Positions 52,235 to 64,000 of a stretch of 64,000 bases of DNA are shown here, piece by piece. The position numbers and the translations under genes were made by a program. Numbering within the stretch: the first letter of the stretch is position 1; each line of letters opens with the position of its first letter. The notes beneath the pieces were generated by a model. That model was not told the DNA's origin. It searched no databases and saw nothing but the letters and a program-made list of their open reading frames with translations. This DNA is from Paguma larvata (taxonomy: Eukaryota > Chordata > Mammalia > Carnivora > Viverridae), in assembly GCA_030068075.1 (NCBI GenBank), contig CM057841.1, forward strand, positions 33,583,030-33,647,029, given 5' to 3'.

Positions 52235-52827
52235 ACTTTGGTGGGCTCAACAAGGTCAGCATAGGAATTTAAAAAATAAGGAGTCAGGCTGGCTGGGTCC
52301 AGGGACCCAGAGGAGGTCCCACAGGACCAGCCAAGAGGGTTCTTGTCTTTCCATCAGATAAAAATCAAACAGGAGCCAAGGGGACGTGAGAGCAGAGTTT
52401 ATTGAAGACATAGAGTGCAGATATAGACAGAGCATCGGGGAGACTCAGAAAGGAAGGATGAATGAGTGTCATCTATCCTGGGGGGCTGGGGGTTTTATTA
52501 AGGATTGTGATTTGTCGTAAGTGTCTTTTTAGGCATCTGGGAATTGGTTAAAGTGGGTGAGTGTTTAGGTGTCCTCTGTAAGTCACTTATGCCCTGGAGC
52601 CAGGGGTCTTGGTAAGTCAGTGGTCTGGAAAACATACATGACGGCCTCACCGGTCACTCCTTAGATGTTGTGTGTTGTGCTGGAAGACTCTAAAGAAATC
52701 ATTAACTCAAGAATCATTCACAAGGAGGACATACATCATCTGTACCATTAGGTGTGTGTGAGGTAGGGGTGCGGGCCCTAGCAAGAGTAAAGGCAGCAAA
52801 AAAACCGTCTTTCATGGGGTCCCTTCA
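52235..52827 (-). mobile_element. Endogenous retroviral LTR, minus strand
   Basis: Read on the minus strand, the region ends in an R/U5-like part with AATAAA (plus-strand tttatt at 52398-52403) followed by 'ctctgctctc'. Its U3 start is a TG at 52827, directly preceded by a purine-rich tract (complement of 52828-52842), as expected for a 3' LTR. The left boundary is uncertain. No coding capacity is visible. Family is not assigned; the layout is of the gammaretrovirus-like (ERV1) kind. Confidence 0.5.
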
Positions 52828-53320
52828 GTTTCCCTCTTCTTAGTTAGATACTCTTGGCAAAGTTTGTGGAAGTTCATTCTGTCAGTCAGTGACTGTTGGG
52901 GAATCTAGCTGCTGTTCGAGGACATGGTCCAAGTTAACAAAAAAAGTAACGCCACAGAATGCTTTAAACTTTAGGCGTTTTGGAGGAGGTGGGGAGTCTC
53001 AATATAAATAGGCAATAATAGAAAACAAATCAAGGAGAGCGAAGTCAGCACAGTGGCAAGCTAAGAGATCTCGATGCTTGTCTCTACATAAAAAGGACAG
53101 AACAACTAACAAAAGCTACATATTGACAGAAAATAGCTCTGTGAGAGCTCCACGGGGATTTAAGGCAGCTGCCGACACCCCGTGGAGCACCAAAGCTGAG
53201 GATTGGCCACAAGGAAATCTGTAAGGCAGATAAATGGACGGAGAAGAAAAGAATTTAGGTGAGAGGAGATTTTTGTGGGACGGATCTTGAGGAAAACCAT
53301 TTGGTAGGTAGGACTTGGTG
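52828..53320. other. Possible internal ERV remnant or unique DNA
   Basis: It begins with the pyrimidine tract that would be the polypurine tract of the flanking LTR. No retroviral protein motif could be read in the remaining sequence. Confidence 0.25.
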
Positions 53321-53329
53321 GTAAAAATA

Positions 53330-54227
53330 ATAGATAAGGTATATTGAGTGGTTACTACGTGGCCTGTGAAGAAGATACAGCTCCTTTTCCATTTCACAGA
53401 TGGGGCCTGACAGGAGTAATTCGGCTCCTCACCAGAGAGCGGAGGAGCTGGCTGGAGCTCGGGTACAGCGGAAGGTGGGAACAATGGTGTGAGCAAGGGC
53501 ATACAGCAGGGCATACGTAAGGATGGCTAGGAGCAGAGGAAATCGGGTAACTGGTACGTAGGGTTTAATCAAAAGCAGTGCCTCATCTGCATCCCTGTGA
53601 ACGGAAGGCATTTGAGGCTTTTGAGCAGGAGCAGCATAGGGAAAACGGTGGTGGAAAAATTGAGGCGGCCACAGCCAGCAGCGACGTGGGAGTGGAGTGG
53701 GCGGGGCTCGAAGACACATACCAACGTCTCTCAAGAACTTGGCTTTAAGAGGATGGAAGTCCGGCCTCCTGTAATGGTGCCGAAGATGGAAACAACAGTT
53801 AGACCAACTTCATTGTGGTCATCCTCTCCCTATCCAGGCAGAAAGATGTACGTTACATTGTATATCTTGAACTTACCCGTTGTCCTGTATCAATCATATC
53901 TGAGTAAATAAAACTGGGGGAAGAAAGCTATAGAGGACACTACAAAGATACAAGTACCTTTTGCTGTCTCAATCTGTTAGGTGAGGAGAACTTGGATAGC
54001 AAATTTGGAGAGTAAAGCATATCTTATCATCTGAATCTAAAGTATTTGGTTTCCTGAGTTTTTGTTAGGGAGGAGCAACACTTTGGATAGTGAGAAATAC
54101 CTATCTGCCTTCTCTTAAAAAATATATCTGCATCTCTTTGGTTTCTGAGTCTGGAGGGGGGAAAATACCTGTATATAAGCTATCTGAGGTCACGCACAGA
54201 TGTAAAGGAGAAGGGCGAGTTAAAACC

Positions 54228-54262
<35 letters not shown>

Positions 54263-54540
54263 GCGGGAAAAGGAGAGGAGAGAACCCAGGGGACGGAGTG
54301 GAGGCGATGAGGGCAGGTGGTGGGGAGAGTTGGGGGGAGGATAACTGCCTGTTGAGCCGTGCCGGGTGTGACAGCCATGTGCTTGAGTGGAAATGCATAG
54401 GCAATGCCTGGAGACTCTGGGTTGCAGTGTCAGCGCAGGGAGCAGAGTGGGAGTGTGGATGTGACAGTCATTGCCATCGGGGGTTCAGGGCCACTGGTGA
54501 GACAAACACTCTGAAGTAGGGAATGTAGAGCAGTTTAGGA
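53330..54540. other. Inferred intron DNA with old repeat traces
   Basis: 53330-53680 has weak similarity to reversed L2-class sequence ('ggcttttgagcaggagcagc'). A (GA)n run lies at 54228-54263. No exon was recognised. Confidence 0.35.
54228..54263. repeat. (GA)n microsatellite
   Basis: About twelve GA repeats followed by an interrupted GA-rich stretch. The Arg-Glu repeat frame across it is an artefact. Confidence 0.92.
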
Positions 54541-54554
54541 ATTCACAAGTTGTT

Positions 54555-54775
54555 GGGGCACCTGGGTGAGTCAGTCGGTTAAGCAGTTAAGAGTCTGACT
54601 TGATCTCGCAGCTCATGGGTTCGAGCCCTGCGTCGGGCTCTGCTGACAGCTCAGAGCCTGGAGCCTGCTTTGGATTCTGTGTCCCCCTCTCTGCCCTCCT
54701 CCTGCTCATGCTCTGTCTGTCTGTCTGTCTCTCTCTCTCAAAAAGAAATAAACATTAAAAATTAAAAAATAAAAT
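54555..54775 (+). mobile_element. CAN SINE, plus strand
   Basis: A full SINE with a duplicated 'ggttaagcagttaag' in its box-A part; tail 'aaaaagaaataaacattaaa'. Confidence 0.92.
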
Positions 54776-54944
54776 TACTAAGTTGTTTAAAGTTAGACAA
54801 GGTCACATATAGCCATGGAAAAGAATTCAGACCGACAGGTATAACATGGGAAATCCCGACTCTCCCCTTTGCTTTCTGGAGGCAGTGCTAAGTTAAGTTT
54901 CTTGCTATGCTAATGTTTCTTCTCTGTGAATTATCTGTGAACAG

Positions 54945-55685
54945 ACCTTAAGTGTATAGTTCAGTAATTTTTACGTATTCATCCAATCATGTGGTGACCA
55001 ACCGTATTGAGATACGGAACACTTACACCGTGAGCTGCCATAACAGAATACCGTAGACCGGGTGGCTTAACTAGCAGTTTATTTTGTCACAGTTCCGGAG
55101 GCTGGCAGTCTGAGATGAGAGTGCCAGCGTGGTCAGATCCTGGTGAAGACCTGCTTCCTGGTGGTTAGGTGGCTGCCCTCTCACCCTGTGCTCACACGTT
55201 CTTTCCTGGTTGAATGCGGTGGAGGGGGTGGGTAGGAAGCGAGCTCCCTGGTGTCCCTTAGTGGGACACTGATCCCTTCATAAGGGTCCCATCTTCATGA
55301 CCTCATCTGAACCTAACTCCCTTCCAAAGGTCCCTTCTCCAGATACCGTCACATTGGGTCTTAGGGCTGCGACATAGGAATTTGGAGGGGCACGTTATAG
55401 TCCATAGCACCCGGAAAGTTTTGTTCTCCTTTCCGGTCAGTTACCCCCGTGTCCCCACCCCAGAATAACTGGTGTTCTAATTTCTAGCACCATAGATTTA
55501 ATCTTTTCTGTTCTTAAAATCCATATAAATGGAATCATGCAGTATGTGTTTTTTCTTTAAAATAAATCTGGCTGCTTTAGTTAACCACCGTGTCGGCGAA
55601 ATTTATCCATATTCCATGTAGCAGTCTTTTCTGTTGCTGTGTGGTATACCAGGGTGTGAATATATGGCCATAAAGATCCCAAAGA
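54945..55685 (-). mobile_element. Old L1 3'-end remnant, minus strand, interrupted
   Basis: Reversed L1 wording before ('aagtgtatagttcagtaatt') and after ('aaatggaatcatgcagtatg') the inserted element at about 55028-55405. Confidence 0.55.
55028..55405. repeat. Old interspersed repeat inserted in L1 (family uncertain)
   Basis: Wording common in mammalian genomes: 'gctgccataacagaataccg', 'gggtggcttaactagcag', 'cacagttccggaggctggca', 'atgacctcatctgaacctaa'. Probably an LTR or MER-class repeat; I cannot name the family with certainty. Confidence 0.55.
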
Positions 55686-55879
55686 GATAATTCTGTCTAT
55701 ACAATGTTTTTAAGATTATTTGATGGTGGTGGAGGACTCAGACTTATATTAGAATCTGATAAAAGCTGTAGTGCTTTTCTTATATTAAGAAAAACAGAAT
55801 ATATATATTTTCAGGGGATCCTAGTGCCTTTGATGTTGGTGTCATGGCCTTCAGGACAATAAGCCTTCCTTGGTTTACA

Positions 55880-56107
55880 GCAGGGTTTCTCAGCCTCAGC
55901 ATTATTGATATTTGAGCCATATAATTCTTTGTTGTGGAGGATGTGCTAGGCATTATGGTACGTGTAGCACCACCCTTGGCCTTCACTCTCTAGGCGTCAG
56001 TAGTATGTGGCCCCTCTCCCAGAATTGTTACAACCAGAAATATCTTGAGATTTTGCCAGTGACCTCTGGGGAAGCAAAATTGCCCTCAGTTGAGAAACAT
56101 TGGTTTA
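55880..56107 (-). mobile_element. MER20-like DNA transposon
   Basis: Well-preserved MER20-type order: 'gggtttctcagcctcagcat', 'ataattctttgttgtggagg', 'taggcgtcagtagtatgtgg', 'gaccagtgacctctgggga'-like wording, and the terminal 'cagttgagaaacattgg'. Non-autonomous hAT family. Confidence 0.75.
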
Positions 56108-56259
56108 GAGAGAAGAGTCAGAGCCAAAGACCTTTTAGAGGCTGCTTATGCCAGTTGTAAGATGTGGCCGGTGTCATTCACACGGTTCTGTATAATTTCC
56201 ATCACCACTAAAATTGCTCCTTCCAAGAACACATTAAGTGAGTTTAAAGACTGACTGAA

Positions 56260-56459
56260 GGGGTGCCTGGGTGGCTGAGTCGGTTAAGCATCCCACTTTG
56301 ACTTAGGTCATGATCTCACGGTTCATGAGTTTGAGCCCTTCATTGGGCTCTGTGGTGACAGCGTGGAGCCTGCTTCAGATCCTTTGTCTCCCTCTCTCTC
56401 TGCCCCGCCCCTGCTTGTGTGCTTTCTCTCTCTTTCAGAAATAAACACTAAAAAAAAAA
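56260..56459 (+). mobile_element. CAN SINE, plus strand
   Basis: A full SINE; flanks 'aaagactgact' and 'aaagactggct' indicate its target duplication. Confidence 0.94.
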
Positions 56460-56469
56460 AAAGACTGGC

Positions 56470-58510
56470 TTAAAATATCCTACATTTGTAGGAACAGGCT
56501 CTTAGGAATTACCTGAGCCAGCCCCATCACCTCAGTGGTGATGAAACTGCAACCCAGAGCGGGGAAAGGGCCAGCCCCGTGGTCCAAGGCTGATGTGGGG
56601 CAGAGCCAGGCTGCGGTGCACAGTTCTTCCATTCCAGGACCAGCTTCTGCTCTGCTATTGCACTGGACAGCTCCCTGGATTGCTGAGAGTCTATCAGAAA
56701 CTTCCCTGTGTGGATAATTTATGTTTTTATATGATGCCAGGTCGCTCCTCTGTGCACTGTAGATGAAATAATACAAGTGGCATTTTATGTATCAGGAAAG
56801 CTGATACTATGCCTTCTTCACTGCAAACACTGAGTCACCCAGGCCAGTGCTAGTACTGAGTCACCCAGGTCTTACATTTCTCTTCTGTCTGGGGTAATTT
56901 ATTTTAGTTCTTTGTTTTCTCCAGAAACCTACCTTCTGAGTAATGATTAGATCTAAGTCCTTTTACTTAGTCTCACGGGATTAGAAAGAATTATCCAACA
57001 ACAGATTTTTTTCATCCTTTTCCTAAAGGCATCTGAAACAATAGTATCCGTTAAGATGTAATTTTTCTCTTTGGTTATTGTTATAATTGACAGCTGACAG
57101 ATACAGCAAAAAGTGGAACGATACAGTCATCTAACCATGGTTTACATTTTCAGAAGAAGAGAGGTTGGGTGAGGCTTTACTCATTAATCTTTGGTGCTGA
57201 ATATTGAACACACTTCTCTTTCCTTTTAATCCTATTAAATCCAATTAATAAGAATGTTTGAGGGCAAGATTTCTTCTCGAAATTAAATGCTAAATTTCTT
57301 TTGAATCACACCTTCATTGTGGAAACTTGGGGTTATAATAAAAACCGTATTTGAATAGTAGGTGATATACATTTAAAAGTTATAACTGTCTATCGGAAGT
57401 TCTTATTGAATGATAATGAAGTTACGCTTAAATAAGTTATAATTTAGTATCAAATATTTACTAGAAAATTTTTTGAAGCAGAGATGTTTATAATTAAATG
57501 ACAAAATGTTGCCAAATTGGCAACTTTGGAATAAAAGCTAAAATAACATTTTACAATGATGTAAATCAGTAGAGTTTATAAGATCCTTTCTGTGTATTAT
57601 CAACCCCTTGAAGTAGTTAGGGATTATCAATTCCTTTTTATAGATAAGGAAATTGAAAGGAAAGGATTTTATCCTGGGGGTAAATCGACCTACTTTAAGC
57701 TAGTAAGGGGTTCAGAGTCCAGTCTTCTCTGCTTACCCATTCTGTTTTAAATATGTATGAATATATTTTTACTTATTTTACTGTCACACTAAAACTTTTA
57801 AAAATAATTTGCAAAAAGGAATAACACTGTTAGAGAATAAATGGCACCAGTTATTTCCTCTGAAGTACACAAAAAAATCTGCTCCCCACCAGAGCGTCCG
57901 CAAAGTATAGCAGTGCTAAAAGTGAATTTTTTAAATTCTAAGATCTTCGTAGTTGAAAGAGAGAATATTTGGGTGTGTGGTAAGATTGGAATTTCACAGT
58001 GGGTCCTTAGGAGTACTGCTTGAGTGTATTGAAATTCTGCAGGGAAAATAGTTGGTGTCATTTCCCCGTGCAGTCAGCGAACTGAGAGAGATTCCTTTAA
58101 AACTGAAGGAAAGACAGATGTCTTTGCTTTATCTTTTCATCTCCTTGTTACCCCTTTATATCCCTTGGGTAACTGTCCTGTTTGGATTGTGGGTGATAAG
58201 GAAGAGGGAGGACGCACATGGTTTCATATGTCGCACTGTCCTTGAAAAGGGCGGGGAGTTCCTCCAGCATCCTGTGTGGTAGGTCCAAAGAACACTATCT
58301 GGATAGATTTCGTCACTTACAAAACAGATTTCTTCCCCCAAATCTGCTGTCTAAATAAACACCTTATAGAGCGAAGGGGAATGACAACAGGCCTGTTGTG
58401 TTAATCTTCACACGATAGTGCTTTCACTGCTAGTGAGGGTAGCTGTGCCGGGGCATACAGCCAGTAGGCGTTGAGTCCGGATTTACTGACAGGCTAGCTC
58501 AGATTTACCT
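56470..58510. other. Inferred intron DNA, AT-rich, no repeat named
   Basis: No exon with conserved coding sequence was seen. Short frames here lack known domains. Confidence 0.4.
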
Positions 58511-58519
58511 AGGCATATA

Positions 58520-58815
58520 GGGCTTGCCAAACTATAACCCGTAGGCCCGAGAAGCTAAAGAGGGTTTTTACGTCTTGAGGTCGTTGGGGCAAAAATCCAA
58601 AGGAGAGTATTTCGTGACACGGGAAAATTAGATGAAATTCGTATTCGAGTGGCCATGATTAAAGTTTTATTGGAGCGCAGCCGTGCTCATCTGTTTACCT
58701 GTCATCCAGTTTCGAGCACAGTTGTGCAGGTGCAATAGAGAGTGGCCCACAAGGCCTAAAATAACTTGCCGTCTGGCCCTTTACAGAAAAAGCTTGCTGA
58801 CCTTTGCCCTAGCAT
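58520..58815. mobile_element. hAT-type MER DNA transposon
   Basis: A complete-looking non-autonomous element. It runs from 'gccaaactataacccgtagg', through 'gtgacacgggaaaattagat' and 'aaagttttattggagcgcag', to 'ctggccctttacagaaaaag' and 'cttgctgacctttgcc'. The two ends form an imperfect inverted repeat. Confidence 0.7.
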
Positions 58816-59555
58816 ACCAATCTCAAAGACCAGAAACTGGAAAAGAGTTTGTTAGGATGAATGGCTATGAGGCTCTTTCATAATTTCCTTTGTTTTCTGT
58901 CAGCTTTGAGGCACTGAAGGTGCCCATTTTTGGAAATACAGCCCGTAAGTATCGTGGGCTCTGTCAGGAGGACTAGTGTGTCACAGCCACTTCTGAGCTG
59001 CCCCCGTGGTCTTTAAAGCACCCAGCGGTGGGAAAGTGGGAAGGCACGTTCTACTTGTGGCTGGTGCTTTAGAAGAAAAGACACTAATGAACTAATGATT
59101 AATACCAGAAAACAGATGTGTAGACATTTTAATACAATAAGCGCGAATACTGTAAGAAACCAAGAATCAGACCATCTGCAAAATCCTGAAGGGGCCACTC
59201 TGAGAATGCTGATTTAAAATGGTCTAGAAGTGTCGAGCAGTTTGAATATTTAATTATCCGTTTGGAAGGAAAAATACCCTTCGTGTGTCTCCTTCACTGT
59301 CACACTGCTCCACCTCACCACTGCAGCACTTCACTTTCCACACCCAGCGTGTGGGTTCTCCACACATCAGGCAGTTTTCAGATTGCCTGCGCACCAGCTG
59401 GCTGTTAGAGCTTAGCTCCCTGTGGCCCTGTGGGGATAGCGGCAGAGCCCGCCGACTAAGGGCTCAGTCCCACAGAACCGTGCAGGCCTCCCCCGCCCCC
59501 CAGAAGCCTGTTGCAAGGCCAGGTTGTGACGTGTGCTTCTGACCCACCGGCTCTA
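58816..59555. other. Inferred intron DNA, no repeat named
   Basis: No gene or known repeat recognised. Confidence 0.35.
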
Positions 59556-59559
59556 GATC

Positions 59560-60350
59560 TGAGGTTCCTGCAACCCTCTCCTCCGGGTCGATGAATTTGC
59601 TAGAGGGGCTCACGGAGCTCAGAGAAACATTTACTTATGTTTACCAGTTTATTTTTTTTTTAATTTTTTATTTTTTTATTTTAAAAATTTTTTTTGACGT
59701 TTATTTATTTTTGAGACATAGAGACAGAGCGTGAGCAGGAGGAGGGCAGAGAGAGAGAGGGGGAGACACAGAATCTGAAGCAGGCTCCAGGCTCTGAGCT
59801 GTCAGCACAGAGCCCGATGCGGGGCTCGAACTCACAGAGCGGGAGATCATGACCTGAGCCGAAGTCGGACGCTCAACCGACTGAGCCACCCAGGCGCCCC
59901 CCAGTTTATTTATTATAAAGGATACAGATGAGCACCCCGGTAGGTACTTAGGCCCCAGCACAGGAGCGTCCGTCGCTGTGGAACTGGTGTGCGCCACCCT
60001 CCCAGCGTGTGGCCAGCAACCCAGAAGCTCATCAGACCTCATTGTTAATGAGGTTCTGGGGAGCATGATCTGCGCTCCCCTTTCCCTCTCCCAGAGGTTG
60101 GTGGCTGGGGCGAGAGTTCCAGCCCTCTAATCGTTTGGTTTTTCTGTGACTGGCCCCGTCCTGAGGCTGTCCAGGGTCCCCCCACCCCAAATCACCTCAT
60201 TAACATAAGCTCAGGGGTGTTCCAGTGGAGCTCCTTGTAAGTTATGAAAGACTCCTGATCTCAGAATATTCCAAGGGTTTTAGGAGCTTTGTGCCAGGAA
60301 CTGAGACAAAGACCAGATAAATTTTTCATTATACTACACTACTCTTTTCT
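59560..60350. repeat. Old LTR-like repeat split by a SINE (family uncertain)
   Basis: Wording typical of an ancient mammalian LTR: 'gatgaatttgctagaggggc', 'ccagtttatttattataaag', 'ctcattaacataagctcagg', 'ggaactgagacaaagaccag'. It resumes directly after the SINE. Confidence 0.5.
59654..59900 (-). mobile_element. CAN SINE, minus strand, long T-rich tail
   Basis: A full reversed SINE with near-consensus head ('actgagccacccaggcgcc') and a roughly 45-base T/A tail. 'ccagtttatt' flanks it at 59644-59653 and 59901-59910. Confidence 0.95.
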
Positions 60351-60809
60351 GCCTTGATGAAATATTTAACATGGTTATACTGAGAATGTAAAAATCACCA
60401 TATTTTTCATAATTAAGACACATCTTAATAGCAAGTGAACTGAAATTATTTGATGCATTGCTCTGCCTTTTTATTTAGTTCATTTTATCCTATAAATTAT
60501 TTGGGGATTTTTTCCCCCTCTCATTTAAGGATGTGTTTGTGCCCAGAAGGGGTTAGTTTTGGGGCAGTGAATGACAGGTGAGTGCTGACTAGTTTGAAGA
60601 GATGGAAGTCTGTTCACCCTCAGCCGTGGGCAAGAGCTGTCTCTAAAGTCGTGGGCTCTAGTGTTTCCCTGGTTAACTTTCTCCAGGTCCTCTAGGTGTG
60701 GTGGAGAGACCTGGATTATAGGAGCTTCTCACCAAGGGCATTCTTTACTTCTCGCATAGCGGGGTGTCCTACTGTAGCTCCTGAAAAACCTTGGGTTATT
60801 GTCTTTCAT

Positions 60810-61020
60810 TTGGGGAGTAACTTTTTTATTGAAGTATGATACACAGTCCGAAAAGCATGCAAATCATGAGTCCAGCTCAGTGAATTTTCTCAAAGTGAAC
60901 ACACTGTTAAGCAGCACTCAGCTTAAAAAAAACCCAGAAAATTACCAACCTCTCAGAAGCCTCCCTTCTGTCATCCCCCCCCCCCCCCCCCCCCCCCCGC
61001 CCCAAAGAGTAACCAGTCTT
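60810..61020 (-). mobile_element. Old L1 3'-end fragment with poly-C run
   Basis: Reversed L1-like wording ('cagctcagtgaattttctca'). A run of 24 C lies at 60975-60998. Confidence 0.45.
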
Positions 61021-61024
61021 ACTT

Positions 61025-62135
61025 TCTAACAGCTGTGATAAGGTTGCCTTTCATTTTAAAGCTTTTGGTCGCCCTGGTGTTTGAGGAGTTTTGCGGAGGC
61101 TCAGTAGAACTTCTGCTAAGTGGCATGGGAGAGGTTCTATGCTCGGGGCCCTGGTATCCTGCGATGCTCTCTGAAGCCCCTGTCAGTGTTTCCAAAGGCC
61201 TGTCGTAATCAGGCTCAGTCATTGCTGACAGAGGAGCCCTGGTGCTGTGGCTTTGTCCTTGGTGGCCTTTTCCCATCCAGCCCCAATTTTGCTGCATTGA
61301 CTGTTGGACATCCTACTTCCGCGGGTCCTCTGTGTGGCTTTTTCCTGGCTCCCTCCTCCGTACCTCGCCAAGGATACAGCTGGCATCCGGTCTCTGCATG
61401 AATCTTGGCCCAATTTTCCGACATAAAGCTTGGACTTCATCCCTTCCTCCCCCAAGTTCTCTCTTGGACAAGGCTAGTGAGGTTATTTTCCTGATCAGCT
61501 TTCAGTATCTCGACTCAAAATGGATATGTGGTTGGGTTAACCCTCATATTTTATGGCCAAATTGATATTTATTTGTGGAAGAGATAAAATTTTCCTTATG
61601 TTTATGATATTAATTATACATTAAAATTTTTTAATGAAATGAGATGGGATGATGACTACCTCACAGCATAGATTTGGAAGCCCTAATAACTTTTTAATTA
61701 CTATCTACTGGTTGAGTTATAATGCAGGATAGAGCCAGTTTTTCCCAAATATGGTATTAAATATATAGGTCTTTTCTCTCAGACAGACATGGAACAAGCT
61801 TATTTTCTACTCTAAAGTTGTATGATGAAATTTTTTCTATATATTTATTCTCTTGGTTTGGAATTCTGTTCACCTGAAAACTGAGCTGTTTGTTCTAAAA
61901 TTCCACTGGTTTTTGTCTGGGTGTTTAGAGGGAAAGTACTAGTCTGGACCAAGTGTGATCTGAATCCATGCCATTTATACTGTCACCGCCTTATGCTGTG
62001 CAGTCTCAGAAATGTTAAGTATCAGTTGGTAGTCGGAAGGGAATGTTTTTGCTCTGGTCTTTGCTTGCCAGTGGGTGCTGATTTGGCAGGAGAGTGCAGG
62101 AAGCCTTCAAGAAGAACAGACTCTCCACAAGTGGA
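61025..62135. other. Inferred intron DNA, no repeat named
   Basis: No conserved exon or named repeat was recognised; the second half is AT-rich. Confidence 0.35.
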
Positions 62136-62139
62136 AGAA

Positions 62140-62940
62140 TAAAACTCCTATTCATTCAACAAATGAGCACCTACTGTGTGCCAGGTGCTGTTCTAGAAGC
62201 TTGGGATACATTAGTGAACAGAACACATACAAAAAAATCCCTGTCCTTGTGCATCTCATGTTCTAGCAGGGGTGACAGACAGTAAGTGAGATGGGGGAGT
62301 GCTAGAGACAGTTGCAGGTTGTACTCCTAAATATTTTGTTCTGGGTTGGCATCAAAGGCCAGGGGACAGTTTAGCTGAAACAGAGAGACAGGGAGTCAGT
62401 CAGGAGCGTATCTGGGAGAGGAGCCTTCCAGATAGAGGAACCAAGGGGTACAAGGGCAGGGGTGTGTCTGACACCCTGGGGGAGTAGCACAGAGGCCCTG
62501 GGGGGACTGGAGCCCAGGAAAGGGAAGGGGGACAGGGCTGGAGGTGAGTCTGGGAGGTAAGAGGAGGCGAGGCTGCTTCCGTAGGGCTTCACTTGGTACA
62601 AAAGGTCTAAGCAGTGGAAGGATGTGGCCTGACTCTGAAAGGATCCGCTGGACGGTAGGAGGCCAGGACTGAAGCAGGGAGGCCAGGGAAGAGGTGATAG
62701 TGACTTGAATGGGTGGAGGTGGTGGAAAGAGGTAGATTCTGGGTGCATTTTGCAGGTAGATTTGAAAGACTTTGTTGGCCTGGATGAGTCATGGAGACCT
62801 TCAAGGATTTTGGCCCAAGCAGCAGAGTAGTGGTGGCTCCACACAGAGAAGGCCAAAGAACAGGTTTTGTTGATGAAAGATTAGATCTCAGTTTTGGGCA
62901 TATTAAGTTTAAGATAATGTTTAGAGATTCAGCATTTATT
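62140..62940 (-). repeat. L2-class LINE remnant, reversed
   Basis: It starts with the reversed L2 terminus ('ttcaacaaatgagcacctac', 'gtgccaggtgctgttctaga'). GA-rich wording of the same class follows as at 49195-50690 ('gagccttccagatagaggaa', 'gggcatattaagtttaagat'). Confidence 0.65.
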
Positions 62941-63175
62941 TTACCATGGTCAAATAATTCTATTAACTTTTAAAAATCTTATTTATTGGGCCATATTAAA
63001 GTAAGACGTGACTTTTATTTTGTCTTCATTATTTACACTCCAGTCCATCATTCCGAGTCTTTGTATGGGCACATCGTTCGAGGAGTTGAGCATTTCCTTT
63101 GCCCGAATTTGTCTGACATGGACGTGAAATGTTAGATGTATTTTTCCTGTTTCTCCCTTCTTTTTTATTTATTTC

Positions 63176-63380
63176 TTTTTTTAATGTTTATTCATTTTCT
63201 GAGAGAGAGAGAGTACACAAGCAGGGGAGGGAGAGAGATGGATACACAGAATCCAAAGCAGGGTCCAGGGGCTGAGCTGTCCGCACAGAGCCTGACGTGG
63301 GGCTCAAACCCATGAACTGCGAGATCATGACCTGGGCCGAAGTAGGACACTTAACTGACTGAGCCACCCAGACGCCCCCT
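63176..63380 (-). mobile_element. CAN SINE, minus strand
   Basis: A full reversed SINE with a GA-rich body and head 'gactgagccacccagacgcc'. Confidence 0.93.
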
Positions 63381-63678
63381 TTTCCTTCTGTTTTAAACTT
63401 AGAAAAGTTTGTTTCATTCAGTTCTTTATTAAAGGAGTTACAAGATTTTCCTTATGAAAGAAAAAAAGTATTTCCTCCTCCTTGGCTCTGTTAGACGAAT
63501 TATTTTTATCTTAGAGTAAAAAGGGGTCGGGGGAAGTGGTGGCATATTACTTTTCTTTCCCCTTTCTGGTGAGCGACCGTGTTTCTGCTAGTTAGTAGAA
63601 TGTCATTGGCCATGTTGGTTTCTGAGGAAAAACATTTCTCTATCAGACAGGAGCTGTTGTTTACAAGTACTTGTTTCA

Positions 63679-63861
63679 GGCGCTCCTGGGTGGCTCAGTT
63701 GATTAAGTGTCTGACTCTTGAGCTTGGCGCTGGTGATGATCTCATGATTTGTGAGATTGAGCTCCACCACGGACTCTGTGCTGACAGTGCAGAGCCTGCT
63801 TGGGATTCTGTCTCCGGCCCCTCCCTCTATCTCAAAATAAATAAATACATATTTAAAAAAA
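63679..63861 (+). mobile_element. CAN SINE, plus strand
   Basis: Head 'ggcgctcctgggtggctcag', shortened CT-rich body, tail 'aaaataaataaatacatatt'. Confidence 0.9.
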
Positions 63862-64000
63862 TACTCTTATTTCTTCCTTCTGTCCCTGAGAATACCTCCT
63901 TGTTCTGCCGTCCCCATTCCCAGAGGCAGAGATGGCCAGGTACAGCCTCACTGCATTGGGTCAAAGCAAAGCCATGATTGTCTAGAAATTTTGGGAAAAG

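Noticed and set aside
54090..54344. Frame with a long Arg-Glu repeat
   Set aside because: It is a translation of the (GA)n microsatellite.
47085..64000. Search for the first coding exon of NUP93
   Set aside because: I found no start codon context or reading frame resembling the expected N-terminus; the coding exons probably lie beyond the window.

Overview
This is nuclear DNA of a carnivoran mammal, most likely a cat (Felidae). The evidence is about thirty tRNA-Lys-derived CAN SINEs. Most have the feliform layout: a 'GGCGCCTGGGTGGCTCAG' head, a CT-rich middle and an AATAAATAAACATTAAAA tail. L1, L2, MIR and MER20 remnants of general mammalian type are also present. Genes are spliced, and nothing in the window looks bacterial, viral-genomic or CRISPR-like.

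Positions 1 to about 20200 hold a head-to-tail metallothionein array, all on the plus strand: MT-A (exon 2 end and exon 3 only, cut by the window edge), MT-B (5524-6924), MT-C (12058-13472) and MT-D (18660-20067). Each complete gene has three exons of 28, 66 and 92 coding bases and encodes the same 61-residue, 20-cysteine protein. Each has a compact GC-rich promoter with a TATA box, a metal-response element (MRE) exactly 24 bases upstream of it, and more MREs and GC boxes further up. The duplicated unit is 6.1 to 6.6 kb. Units differ by a 5'-truncated L1 insertion present in the second and third intergenic intervals but not the first, and by substitutions that group the intervals differently in their left and right halves. 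The middle interval is therefore a recombinant. The array ends inside the 3' UTR of MT-D.

Positions 20200-46800 are an intergenic desert built of SINEs, old L1 and L2 pieces, MIR and MER20 DNA transposons, and short unique stretches. No convincing coding exon was found there. Several SINEs keep readable target-site duplications, and one old L1 (about 37.5-39.5 kb) carries four SINEs.

At 46850-47300 there is a CpG-island promoter with a CCAAT box and a probable untranslated first exon ending at a strong donor (47084/47085). In mammals the next gene beyond the MT1/MT2 cluster, in the same orientation, is NUP93. I infer that this is the NUP93 promoter and that 47085-64000 is the start of its first intron. 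That interval holds L2, L1, SINEs, a minus-strand endogenous retroviral LTR and MER-type transposons, and I saw no further exon.

The coding content is thus a metal-inducible metallothionein dose array, which binds zinc, copper and cadmium in the cytosol, followed by the 5' end of a nuclear-pore gene.
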